Of a DNA stretch of 17,517 nucleotides, positions 1 to 6,439 are shown piece after piece (the stretch's first letter is position 1; the number at the start of each line of letters is the position of its first letter). Position numbers and translations under genes: made by a program. This DNA comes from an uncultured Pseudomonadota bacterium (GTDB taxonomy: Bacteria; Pseudomonadota; Alphaproteobacteria; Rs-D84), in assembly GCA_900313285.1 (NCBI GenBank), contig OMQP01000011.1, forward strand, positions 1 through 17,517, written 5' to 3'. Below the pieces are notes generated by a model. That model did no database searches. It was given only the letters and a program-made list of their open reading frames with translations, and was not told the DNA's origin.

Positions 1-87
1 ACCGCAAACATTTATTTTGAACAAGAATTACCTTCGTCGGCTACTCTTGCTGAAATCTCTCAGGCAATAAATAAACACAGTTGTTAA
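1..87 (+). CDS. C-terminal end of an unidentified protein (partial)
   Basis: Frame 1 stays open from the window edge for 28 codons and closes with TAA at 85-87. The encoded tail contains the stretch EQELPSSATLAEISQAINK, which is plausible protein but matches no family I recognise. The start lies outside the window. It converges with the thermonuclease gene, whose stop codon is only 3 bases further on, and no hairpin terminator lies between the two. The short length means it could be a chance open frame; the compact convergent arrangement is the main argument for a real gene end. Confidence 0.35.
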   Translation, partial: TANIYFEQELPSSATLAEISQAINKHSC

Positions 88-90
88 AAA

Positions 91-504
91 TTATTTACAC
101 CATGATTCACGTTTGCCACCTGAATATGGACGGCCAACTTGTTCATGAATCAAAACGGACCCAACATCTCTGTTTGCAGAATCATACACATTCGCATCTA
201 TGCGACCCGGATATTTATCATTTTTTATATTTTTAATTTCTATCACAGAACCGGTCGGTATTAATTCAGCTAATCTTTGTTTAGCATATTCAGCACGTGT
301 AATTTCATAATCACATTCACCATGTAATTCCGGTGTATCTACATTACGCAACCGAACACTGACGGACATAATTTCTATACCATCTGCCAATAAAACATTT
401 GCAATAAAAGTATCACCGTCAACAATACGCTTAACCTGGACCGGTGTGGAAAAAGCATTTCCACACAACAAAATTCCAGAAATAAAAACATATAATTTTT
501 TCAT
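91..504 (-). CDS. Secreted thermonuclease-like (SNase family) protein
   Basis: A 137-residue protein with a signal peptide (residues 1 to about 20, MKKLYVFISGILL) and a staphylococcal nuclease-like fold. Visible SNase motifs are VDGDTF (D29, D31), R51 followed by VDTPE (D56, E59), and R101 in YPGR. These correspond to the calcium ligands and catalytic Arg/Glu/Arg of the family, so it is probably an active exported nuclease cleaving DNA or RNA in the periplasm or outside. The start at 504 is preferred over an ATG 21 bases upstream, because it begins right at the signal peptide and overlaps the tolB stop as TAATG. No good Shine-Dalgarno precedes it, so translation is probably coupled to tolB. 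Family assignment is confident; substrate and biological role are unknown. Confidence 0.85.
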   Translation of the reverse strand: MKKLYVFISGILLCGNAFSTPVQVKRIVDGDTFIANVLLADGIEIMSVSVRLRNVDTPELHGECDYEITRAEYAKQRLAELIPTGSVIEIKNIKNDKYPGRIDANVYDSANRDVGSVLIHEQVGRPYSGGKRESWCK

Positions 505-1826
505 TATGGCAATTTTGGCGACCATGTTGGTTCTGTACCGTTCAAATTATCTGGCAAATCAATGTCATAAATGTTTTGTCCAGTAATATCAACACTGCGA
601 ATATGGCTAACGCGTTCTTCACCATCTTCTGTGCGTTCTGTTTCATAATAAACAACTCTGCGTGATCCAGGTGCCCAAGATGGTGCTTCCATATACCAAC
701 CACCAGCTAATATCTTCTCGTGTCTGCCTTCTGGGTTCATGATACCGATATAAAAAGTATCATCTGCCATTTTTGTAAAAGCAATGAATTGCCCATCTGG
801 TGACCACGCAGGCGTCGCATAACGCCCTGCTCCAAATGTAATACGTTTTTGTTTACCCGTATTCAAATTCAAAACGTGTATCTGTTGTGAACCTGATGAA
901 TCTGAATTAAACGCCATATAACGACCATCAGGTGAATAAGAAGGACTGGTGTCTATATGTTTTCCGAAAGTCAATTGACGCAATGATTTTGACGCAATGT
1001 CATATTCATATATATTCGTAACACCGTTTTTAACCAAAGATAATGCAACTTTATTTCCATCTGGTGAGAAACGTGGAGCAAAACTCATACCACCAAAATT
1101 ACCCAATTTTGTTTGATCGCCCGTATCTAAATCCAAAGCCCAAACCATAGGATCATCATTACGATATGACAAAAATACAACAGTCGACATATTCGGCGAA
1201 AAATGTGGTGACATAACAAAGGTATTTTTATCAGATAAATAACGCATACCATATCCATCCTGATCCATTATCGCCATACGTTTAACACGATTTGTCACAG
1301 ACCCTGTTTCTGCAATAAACACTATTTGCGTATCAAAATAACCTATTTCGCCAGTCAAACGTTCGTAAATAGCATCAGCCATAATATGCGCTAAACGACG
1401 TATAGATTTTTTAGACGCTATCAAACTTTGTGCCTCTATCTGTTCATGTCCATTAACATCCCACAAGTAAAATTCCAATTTATAATTATCCTTGCCTTCG
1501 TTTTGGATACTGGCCTGGACCAATGCCTGTGTTTTTATCGCCAACCAACTTTTAAAATTAGGCATTTCATTCATTTTTACATATTCAGGAAAAGCATCAT
1601 GGTTAACTATTCGAAACAAACCCGTTCTCTTTAAATCATTTTCGACAACTTCACGTAACATTTTCGCATCAGAATTGGAAACCTTGCCTTTAACTTCAAA
1701 TTTTTGAACAGCGATTGCGATTGGATCAACACCACCAGCAACCACATCAACATGCAATTCTGCACGAGCATTCGAGATAACAAAACATGAAAATACTGTT
1801 ATCAAAAAACATAAAAATTTACGCAT
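504..1826 (-). CDS. tolB: Tol-Pal system periplasmic protein TolB
   Basis: 440 residues. An N-terminal signal peptide (MRKFLCFLITVFSCFVISNARA) is followed by a TolB amino-terminal domain (about residues 23-160) and a C-terminal beta-propeller. The propeller repeats carry the TolB signatures SPDGRYMAF and SPDGQFIAF, and the similar SPDGNKVAL and SPNMSTVVF. TolB is periplasmic, binds Pal and helps the Tol machine constrict the outer membrane at division. The start at 1826 is chosen because GGAAAGG lies about 8 bases upstream and the signal peptide begins there; the longer open frame adds 24 residues with no support. Length is normal for the family. The gene is not followed by pal but by a thermonuclease gene whose ATG overlaps its stop. 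Confidence 0.95.
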   Translation of the reverse strand: MRKFLCFLITVFSCFVISNARAELHVDVVAGGVDPIAIAVQKFEVKGKVSNSDAKMLREVVENDLKRTGLFRIVNHDAFPEYVKMNEMPNFKSWLAIKTQALVQASIQNEGKDNYKLEFYLWDVNGHEQIEAQSLIASKKSIRRLAHIMADAIYERLTGEIGYFDTQIVFIAETGSVTNRVKRMAIMDQDGYGMRYLSDKNTFVMSPHFSPNMSTVVFLSYRNDDPMVWALDLDTGDQTKLGNFGGMSFAPRFSPDGNKVALSLVKNGVTNIYEYDIASKSLRQLTFGKHIDTSPSYSPDGRYMAFNSDSSGSQQIHVLNLNTGKQKRITFGAGRYATPAWSPDGQFIAFTKMADDTFYIGIMNPEGRHEKILAGGWYMEAPSWAPGSRRVVYYETERTEDGEERVSHIRSVDITGQNIYDIDLPDNLNGTEPTWSPKLP

Positions 1827-1870
1827 AAAAAATCCTTTCCTTTTATACATATATATAATAGTCACAACAG

Positions 1871-1898
1871 ATTCTAACATACAAATATAAAAAATCAA
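1871..1898 (-). promoter_or_regulatory. Predicted sigma-70 promoter of tolB
   Basis: Read on the minus strand, TTGATT (1898-1893) and TAGAAT (1876-1871) are separated by 16 bases and lie about 45 bases upstream of the tolB ATG. The -10 box matches the consensus in five of six positions and the -35 box in four. This is a sequence-based prediction only; it fits the divergent layout with the neighbouring cassette. Confidence 0.5.
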
Positions 1899-1970
1899 AA
1901 ATTTAACACCTATACATACATCAACACAAATGCCTATATTTCCGCCATTACAGACGTATACATAAATGTA

Positions 1971-1998
1971 TTGACAAATGTAAATACAATGATATAGT
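1971..1998 (+). promoter_or_regulatory. Predicted sigma-70 promoter of the RHH/DinD-like cassette
   Basis: A perfect -35 box TTGACA (1971-1976) is followed after 16 bases by TATAGT (1993-1998, five of six consensus). It lies about 33 bases upstream of the ATG at 2032. The -35 box abuts the dyad ATACAT-AA-ATGTAT (1958-1971), and a second dyad TGTA-AA-TACA (1979-1988) falls in the spacer, so a bound repressor would block RNA polymerase. Confidence 0.65.
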
Positions 1999-2031
1999 CA
2001 CTTGTAATCACTGATGTATAGGAGATTGTCA

Positions 2032-2262
2032 ATGCCAAATGTAATGCAACAATTATTCGTAATGAATATCGAATCTTTGCTACGGGAATATGCTGCATAT
2101 CGCGCATTTAACAAATCCGATTGCGTTATAAATATGCGAATTCCACATCAAATACTTGAAAGAATCAAAGAATTGGCAGACGCGCAACATGTCCCCTATC
2201 AATCTTTAATTTCTTCTGTGCTTTTTTCTTTGGCAAATACAGACGAATCTAAAAAGGATTAA
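2032..2262 (+). CDS. Small ribbon-helix-helix-like (CopG/antitoxin-type) protein
   Basis: 76 residues. The centre reads VINMRIPHQILERIKELAD followed by VPYQSLISSVL. This is the beta-strand, helix, 'xPYQxLI' turn and second helix seen in CopG-type and BrnA-like ribbon-helix-helix repressors and antitoxins. The start at 2032 is preferred over an in-frame ATG at 2014, because AGGAG (2020-2024) sits 7 bases upstream of it. The gene is followed 4 bases later by the 301-residue gene, so the two form an operon. Its likely job is a DNA-binding autoregulator, possibly acting on the dyads upstream; an antitoxin role is possible but unproven. The N-terminal ~30 residues are unassigned. Confidence 0.7.
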   Translation: MPNVMQQLFVMNIESLLREYAAYRAFNKSDCVINMRIPHQILERIKELADAQHVPYQSLISSVLFSLANTDESKKD

Positions 2263-2266
2263 AAAT

Positions 2267-3172
2267 ATGAATCCAAAGGTTTATCCATCCGACAATGAAG
2301 TCATCTACCAATCGTTGACTCAAAGATGCTTTCAAAACACAGATCTTTTTCAAACAGAAGAAAAATCCTGCTATTGGAAATTGTCAGATTTAGCTATTTT
2401 ATATCCAAATTTTTTTGATATGAATTCCCCTATTTCTGCCGGCACAATCCAAAAAATAAACAACAACGTGCTTGATCACATACCTGAATTTCATAAATTG
2501 ACTAAACAGCCAGTACATGTATTAAACATAAAAGAAACATATAACATGTATATCAAAGACACAAACTTTTTCAAAACAGTTAAGAATAGAAAAAATCAGC
2601 AATTAACACGTGTTGCCTGCGAACATTTATTCCGCAAAATCCAAGGCGCAGAATTTGAACAAGCATATTTTCTGTTTCCAAATAAAAACGTTGCAGAATT
2701 GACATTGGCCGCACATGAAATTGAATTTGAACGCATACGCGACCAAATAGCTTCTTCAAGCAACATTCTGTCAGCAATCATAAATCGCGCACAAAATTCA
2801 GAAAGAAATTCTTTTGCAGAAGTGTGGGCATACATGTGGTGCAAACTGTATTCCGTACAGAACATGGATGAATTACGCGACAGATATAATATAAAAACAT
2901 CCCCAATAGATTATATGAAACCACGAACATTGGTTTATATAAACGGTATATTACAAGAAATCATTTTGCATTTCTGTGACAGAACCATTGTCAGCGTCGA
3001 AGAAATTAAAGAATACGCTGCATCCAAGGCCGCCTTTGCACGTGCAAACTTTATAAGATACGGTTCAAAACCAGAAGAACAATTATTAGAAAAAAACTCA
3101 TACAGACGAATTGAAAAAATGCGCGATGCACGAATTAAATTCTGGCAGGAAAATTATACTTTATCATTATAA
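2267..3172 (+). CDS. Putative DinD-like protein (distant), second gene of the cassette
   Basis: 301 residues, no signal peptide or membrane segment. I do not recognise it outright, but the order of motifs resembles E. coli DinD as I remember it. There is an early W-x-LSDLA element (residues 37-43), then TRVACEHLF (114-122) where DinD has SRYACYLVV, and EQAYFLFP (131-138) where DinD has GQTYFAIQ. Next come FAEVWAYMWCKLYS (183-196) against a FxxHGYxGLYG-like stretch, DYM (215-217) against DHMGSTEL, and GSKPEEQL (266-273) against GGTMPEEL near the end. DinD is an SOS-induced protein reported to inhibit RecA filament functions. Length is close to the family's ~275. A good ribosome site (AAGGA) overlaps the preceding gene's end. 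The function assignment is an inference from remembered sequence; a toxin or phage-type Bro-related protein is an alternative. Confidence 0.45.
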   Translation: MNPKVYPSDNEVIYQSLTQRCFQNTDLFQTEEKSCYWKLSDLAILYPNFFDMNSPISAGTIQKINNNVLDHIPEFHKLTKQPVHVLNIKETYNMYIKDTNFFKTVKNRKNQQLTRVACEHLFRKIQGAEFEQAYFLFPNKNVAELTLAAHEIEFERIRDQIASSSNILSAIINRAQNSERNSFAEVWAYMWCKLYSVQNMDELRDRYNIKTSPIDYMKPRTLVYINGILQEIILHFCDRTIVSVEEIKEYAASKAAFARANFIRYGSKPEEQLLEKNSYRRIEKMRDARIKFWQENYTLSL

Positions 3173-3199
3173 AAAACCGTCCACACTGGACGGTTTTTT
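3171..3199. terminator. Bidirectional rho-independent terminator
   Basis: A 13-base-pair perfect hairpin with core ACCGTCCA / TGGACGGT, loop CAC, flanked by six A on the left and six T on the right, so it can work on both strands. It ends the cassette transcript on the plus strand and the VirB2-like gene transcript on the minus strand. The left arm overlaps the stop codon of the 301-residue gene. Confidence 0.9.
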
Positions 3200-3218
3200 A
3201 TTTAAATATATACTTTTT

Positions 3219-3569
3219 TTACCATTGACCTGTAATTTCTGCACAACCAAGTGTTGTTTGACCGGTTGCAGAAAGCAAGAAAGATAAAACCAAACCGATG
3301 ATAAAGAACAATGTAAAACCAACCAACAAACCGATACCTTTTTTCTTTACATCTTCCACTGAAAAACCTTTATCGCCACCAGCATTCTTGATGTAATCCC
3401 ATGCCCATCCGGCAATATAAAAACCAGCACCAACGAAAGCCAATGTTCTAAGCAATCCGAAAACCCCTTTCATACGGCCAATCAAATCACACATTGGATC
3501 AGCAAATGCAGGAACAGATACCATCATTGCAATTACAGCAAAATTGATTTTATTCATAATTTTTTTCAT
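3219..3569 (-). CDS. VirB2/TrbC-like pilin subunit (small two-TM exported protein)
   Basis: 116 residues. A signal peptide ends at AFA (about residue 23). The mature ~93-residue protein has two hydrophobic segments (about 37-58 and 78-100) separated by a short charged loop (KNAGGDKG...EDVKKK), with cysteines at 27 and 109. This size and topology match VirB2/TrbC conjugative or type IV secretion pilin subunits, but no single diagnostic motif fixes it. The start at 3569 has AGGAG 7 bases upstream; the longer open frame has no support. No other type IV secretion genes lie in the window. Alternatives are a small holin-like or unrelated inner-membrane protein. Confidence 0.6.
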   Translation of the reverse strand: MKKIMNKINFAVIAMMVSVPAFADPMCDLIGRMKGVFGLLRTLAFVGAGFYIAGWAWDYIKNAGGDKGFSVEDVKKKGIGLLVGFTLFFIIGLVLSFLLSATGQTTLGCAEITGQW

Positions 3570-3627
3570 ATAAGAACTCCTTTTCTTTTCATATATTTTA
3601 TCACAAAAAACACAGATATACAAATAA

Positions 3628-3657
3628 AAAAGCGTCACAAAATTATGTGACGCTTTT
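3628..3657. terminator. Hairpin terminator after the lipoprotein gene
   Basis: Arms AAAAGCGTCACA (3628-3639) and TGTGACGCTTTT (3646-3657) form a 12-base-pair hairpin around a 6-base loop. On the minus strand it ends in a run of U, so it terminates the lipoprotein transcript just before the VirB2-like gene. The two small envelope genes therefore probably have separate transcripts, unless read-through occurs. Confidence 0.85.
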
Positions 3658-3671
3658 CAATCTGAAACTGA

Positions 3672-4043
3672 TTATCCTTCGTATGCAGGGACAACAATGT
3701 ATTTATTTTTCAAAACTTGTTTTTTCCCACATTTATTGCAACCACATTTTTTTACTGGTTTTTCAGTTGTAAACACAGGAACAATTGCTTTTCTGTCATT
3801 GCGTTCAGCATAACCAAAAGTATCATCCATATACAAATCTTCGCATTTTGTATCACGATAAACAATTTGTTTAGCATCTTTCAAAGAACGAATTTCTTGA
3901 TTGAATTTTTTGCCGTTTTCGTTGTAGTAATATACACAATCTCTGCCTTTCTGACGATAACGAACGTCTGTTTTATAATAATCATAACCAGAACATCCAG
4001 CCACCAACGATAAACCTAATACGGATAAAATTACTTTTTTCAT
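3672..4043 (-). CDS. Small lipoprotein with C-terminal cysteine motif
   Basis: 123 residues. A clear lipoprotein signal peptide has lipobox LVAGC with the lipidated cysteine at 17. The rest is hydrophilic and rich in Tyr and Lys, and ends with a CGCNKCGKK cluster (Cys 100, 102, 105) that could bind a metal or form disulphides. AAGGA lies about 7 bases before the ATG. I recognise no family. It neighbours the VirB2-like gene on the same strand but is separated by a terminator, so a VirB7-like role is only a guess from context. Localisation to a membrane facing the periplasm follows from the lipobox; serine at +2 suggests outer membrane by the E. coli rule. Confidence 0.75.
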   Translation of the reverse strand: MKKVILSVLGLSLVAGCSGYDYYKTDVRYRQKGRDCVYYYNENGKKFNQEIRSLKDAKQIVYRDTKCEDLYMDDTFGYAERNDRKAIVPVFTTEKPVKKCGCNKCGKKQVLKNKYIVVPAYEG

Positions 4044-4097
4044 TTGTTTTCCTTATTCTTTTATGCGCCTCTCTCGGCTTCCCGATTCGTTACTTAA

Positions 4098-4125
4098 ATT
4101 GTGACACAAATCCCACAATTGTCAA
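4098..4125 (-). promoter_or_regulatory. Possible promoter of the lipoprotein gene
   Basis: On the minus strand TTGACA (4125-4120) is followed after 16 bases by CACAAT (4103-4098, four of six consensus), about 55 bases upstream of the lipoprotein ATG. The 148-base spacer between this gene and the aldolase gene holds no ORF. Confidence 0.4.
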
Positions 4126-4163
4126 GTTTTATATAAAACATGAAACAATACAGCATTTTGTGA

Positions 4164-4169
4164 TATAAT
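4164..4169 (+). promoter_or_regulatory. -10 element upstream of the aldolase gene
   Basis: A perfect TATAAT lies 22 bases before the aldolase ATG, with AAGGA between them as ribosome site. No good -35 box is visible at the proper distance; TGAAAC at 4141-4146 is the nearest candidate. Confidence 0.45.
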
Positions 4170-4191
4170 AAAAAAACAAAGGAAAAACCAT

Positions 4192-5133
4192 ATGCACTAT
4201 TCTGATTTTAAACTCGCAACAACAAAAACATTATTAGCACGTGCAATGCGTGGCGGATATGCTGTACCAGCTTTCAATTTTTATAATCTTGAAACTTTAT
4301 CAGCAATCTTAGACGCAGCAAATATAACACAAAGTCCTGTTATTTTGGCTGTTTCTGAAACAGCACTTGAATACATGGGCGACAAACTGTTAATGGGAAT
4401 GATACACGGTGCAACATATAAAAAAAATCAAATTGCCCTGCATCTTGATCACGGACACAGTTTTGAAATTTGTAAACATGCCATCAATTTAGGATTTTCA
4501 TCCGTTATGTTCGATGGCAGCACACTCAGTTTGGACGAAAACATAAAAATATCACGTCGCGTTTCAGATTACGCACATAAATTTGGTGTTTCTGTTGAAA
4601 CAGAACTTGGTGTTTTGTCCGGTAAAGAAGACAAAAACACAAAATCAACCAACCCAATTTACACCGACCCGAATTTAGTAAAAGATTTTGTAAAACAAAC
4701 AAAAACCGATTTGCTGGCAATTGCAATAGGAACATCACATGGTGCATATAAAAGAAAAACAAACAAAGAAACTTTGCGATTCGATATATTAAAACAAATC
4801 GCAGATAACATACCAAATATTCCTCTTGTTTTACATGGCGCATCAAACATTCCGCAAAAATACATCAAAAACATAAACAAATTTGGTGGTGATATAAAAA
4901 ATGCCTTTGGAATACCACCTGCACAAATTCGAAAAGCTATTTCATTACATGTTGCGAAAGTAAACGTTGAATCCGATTCACGTCTGGCATTTACATCTGC
5001 TGTTCGTGAATTTTTATACACAAAAAAATCTGATTTCAACCCACGTGATTATTTATGCAATGCAAAAAACGAGATGACAAAAAATTGTATCAACGAAATA
5101 CAAAATATTATGGGTTCTGGATATAAAATTTAA
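4192..5133 (+). CDS. fba: Class II fructose-bisphosphate aldolase
   Basis: 313 residues, a zinc-dependent aldolase that cleaves fructose 1,6-bisphosphate to dihydroxyacetone phosphate and glyceraldehyde 3-phosphate (or the reverse, in gluconeogenesis). Family motifs are present in order: PAFNF (26-30), HLDHG with catalytic Asp86 and zinc ligand His87, ETELG (136-140), GTSHG with zinc ligand His183, LHGAS with His215, and NVESDSR (258-264) for phosphate binding. The length is typical for the shorter class II group that also includes tagatose-bisphosphate aldolases (GatY/KbaY), so substrate preference is not certain. The GTSHG and 'NVxxDxR' context favours FBP aldolase. It is a single-gene unit with its own -10 box and terminator. 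Confidence 0.9.
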   Translation: MHYSDFKLATTKTLLARAMRGGYAVPAFNFYNLETLSAILDAANITQSPVILAVSETALEYMGDKLLMGMIHGATYKKNQIALHLDHGHSFEICKHAINLGFSSVMFDGSTLSLDENIKISRRVSDYAHKFGVSVETELGVLSGKEDKNTKSTNPIYTDPNLVKDFVKQTKTDLLAIAIGTSHGAYKRKTNKETLRFDILKQIADNIPNIPLVLHGASNIPQKYIKNINKFGGDIKNAFGIPPAQIRKAISLHVAKVNVESDSRLAFTSAVREFLYTKKSDFNPRDYLCNAKNEMTKNCINEIQNIMGSGYKI

Positions 5134-5172
5134 AAACTAATAAAACCGCCTGTACGGCGGTTTTATTAGTTT
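5134..5172. terminator. Bidirectional terminator between fba and efp
   Basis: A perfect 17-base-pair hairpin (5134-5150 with 5156-5172) with core CCGCC-TGTAC-GGCGG, an A-rich left arm and a T-rich right arm. It serves the convergent aldolase (+) and efp (-) transcripts. The 15-base core is identical to that of the terminator after pgsA. Confidence 0.92.
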
Positions 5173-5193
5173 ATGTGTTTTTTATTACAATTA

Positions 5194-5763
5194 TTATTTT
5201 GCTCTTTCAACATATTCAAGTGTTTCAGTATTAACAACAATTTTTTCACCTTGTTCGATGAACGTTGGAACCTGAACACGAACACCGTTATCAAGTATTG
5301 CAGGTTTACCACCGCTGCTGGTTGCTGTTTGACCTTTTAATGCAGGTTCTGTTTCTTCAACTGTTGCAACAACTGTTTTTGGCAAAGTAATAGAAACAGG
5401 ATGTCCTTCGACAAAGTTTGCCTTTACCAACATTTCAGGTGCCAAGAATTTCATTTGTTCACCCAAAGAATCATTTGGCATTGTGAATTGTTCATAATCT
5501 GACAAATTCATAAAGAACGCATCTGTTCCATCTGAATACAAATATTGACATTCCAAATCTTCAACCATTAATTTTTCGACTTTATCTTCTGCGCGCCAAC
5601 GGTCGCCACCTTTGTTTCCTGAATCAATATCACGCAAATCCGCCTGAACAAAAGCACCGCCTTTACCTGGTTTTACTTTCGTAATAGATGTGACTGAATA
5701 ACGTTTGCCGTTGTGAGAAATAACCCAACCCACACGCATATCATTTGCAATATAAGATGCCAT
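5194..5763 (-). CDS. efp: Translation elongation factor P
   Basis: 189 residues with the three-domain EF-P architecture. The N-terminal KOW-like domain carries VKPGKGGAF with Lys34 at the loop tip, the position modified by EpmA-type lysylation in many proteobacteria. The central and C-terminal OB domains follow, ending in the usual 'GEKIVVNTETLEYVERA'. EF-P binds next to the ribosomal P-site tRNA and relieves stalling at proline runs. AAGGGG lies 7 bases upstream of the ATG. No modification enzyme gene is visible nearby. Confidence 0.95.
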   Translation of the reverse strand: MASYIANDMRVGWVISHNGKRYSVTSITKVKPGKGGAFVQADLRDIDSGNKGGDRWRAEDKVEKLMVEDLECQYLYSDGTDAFFMNLSDYEQFTMPNDSLGEQMKFLAPEMLVKANFVEGHPVSITLPKTVVATVEETEPALKGQTATSSGGKPAILDNGVRVQVPTFIEQGEKIVVNTETLEYVERAK

Positions 5764-5799
5764 TTATTTACCCCTTGGTTCGTTTTTAACGGAAATAAG

Positions 5800-5826
5800 A
5801 ATATAACAAAGTTTTGCCCTTCGCAA
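5800..5826 (-). promoter_or_regulatory. Weak candidate promoter of efp
   Basis: On the minus strand TTGCGA (5826-5821) and TATATT (5805-5800) are separated by 15 bases, about 40 bases upstream of efp. The spacing is short and the match partial. The -35 lies in an inverted repeat TCGCAA-CATTTTA-TTGCGA (5821-5839) that overlaps the ppa stop and lacks a U-tract, so read-through from ppa into efp is also possible. Confidence 0.3.
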
Positions 5827-5830
5827 CATT

Positions 5831-6373
5831 TTATTGCGATTCGCGTTTATGTTTCCAATATCTGTCTATAGATTCCATTATGCATTTATCTGCAGCGGCT
5901 CTGTCCCCCCAACCAATAACCTTGGACCATGAATTTGGTTGTAAATCTTTATAATGCTGGAAAAAATATTCTATTTTTGAACGCAAAATTCCAGGTAATT
6001 CTTCTATATAATTAGTGCTGTTATAATACGGGTCTATTCTATCCAACGGAACACATATTATTTTTTCATCACCGCCTGCCTGATCTTCCATAATCAAAAC
6101 ACCTATGGGACGCACTTCAATTAAAACACCCGGCATCAGTGGCGCATTACATACAACAACACAATCAAGCGGATCTCCATCATCACCCAATGTTCCAGGG
6201 AAATATCCGTAATTCGCAGGATATGCCATTGGTGTATGCAATACACGATCAACCTTCAACATTCCTGTTTCTTTGTTGATTTCATATTTCACAACACCAT
6301 TTTCAGGTATTTCTATAATAGCATTCATTTTCTTTGGTGGTTCTTTCCCTGGTGTAATATCTTGAATAAACAT
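5831..6373 (-). CDS. ppa: Inorganic pyrophosphatase (family I, soluble)
   Basis: 180 residues, the usual bacterial length. It hydrolyses pyrophosphate to two phosphates and so pulls nucleic-acid and protein synthesis forward. The signature DGDPLD (residues 65-70, Asp65, 67, 70) and Asp102 are the metal ligands; Lys29, Arg43 and NYGYFPG (54-60) complete the active site. The start at 6373 is chosen because AAAGGA lies 8 bases before it and the protein begins MFIQDITPG, as typical relatives do. An upstream in-frame ATG would add 13 residues encoded within the dnaN terminator hairpin. Confidence 0.95.
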   Translation of the reverse strand: MFIQDITPGKEPPKKMNAIIEIPENGVVKYEINKETGMLKVDRVLHTPMAYPANYGYFPGTLGDDGDPLDCVVVCNAPLMPGVLIEVRPIGVLIMEDQAGGDEKIICVPLDRIDPYYNSTNYIEELPGILRSKIEYFFQHYKDLQPNSWSKVIGWGDRAAADKCIMESIDRYWKHKRESQ

Positions 6374-6398
6374 ATACAAATCCTTTTTGTTCAGCGAC

Positions 6399-6427
6399 AA
6401 AAAATCCGCCAATCTGGCGGATTTTTT
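6399..6427. terminator. Terminator after dnaN
   Basis: A 13-base-pair hairpin (6399-6411 with 6415-6427), core TCCGCCA-ATC-TGGCGGA, flanked by A6 and T6. On the minus strand it ends the dnaN transcript 13 bases after the stop, and it lies just upstream of ppa. Confidence 0.9.
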
Positions 6428-6439
6428 ATTTCATATTTT

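Larger units (their letters stand above)
1844..2020. promoter_or_regulatory. Operator-like region: four TATACAT heptamers and two dyads
   Basis: The 205-base spacer between the tolB and cassette starts holds no gene but carries repeated motifs. TATACAT occurs directly at 1844-1850, 1911-1917 and 1957-1963, and inverted (ATGTATA) at 2014-2020. Two of these lie inside larger palindromic contexts: ATACAT-AA-ATGTAT (1958-1971), and CCTATACAT...CA at 1909-1923 facing TGATGTATAGG at 2012-2022. Short repeated dyads over a promoter are typical of ribbon-helix-helix autoregulators, and the first gene downstream looks like one. Binding by that protein is inferred. The high A+T content makes some matches expected by chance. 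Confidence 0.4.

Noticed and set aside
504..525. Longer start of the thermonuclease at 525
   Set aside because: It would place seven extra residues before a typical signal peptide and extend the overlap into tolB without a ribosome site.
2267..3172. R-x4-H (residues 115-120) as a HEPN ribonuclease motif in the 301-residue protein
   Set aside because: The residue after Arg is Val rather than the polar residue usual in HEPN toxins, and the surrounding segment aligns better with the SRYACYL-type element of DinD.
3219..4043. An integrative conjugative element or plasmid remnant around the VirB2-like gene
   Set aside because: No integrase, relaxase, attachment repeats or tRNA flank it, and the neighbours are housekeeping genes with ordinary composition.
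5821..5839. Inverted repeat TCGCAA-N7-TTGCGA as a ppa terminator
   Set aside because: The stem is only six base pairs and no U-run follows on either strand.
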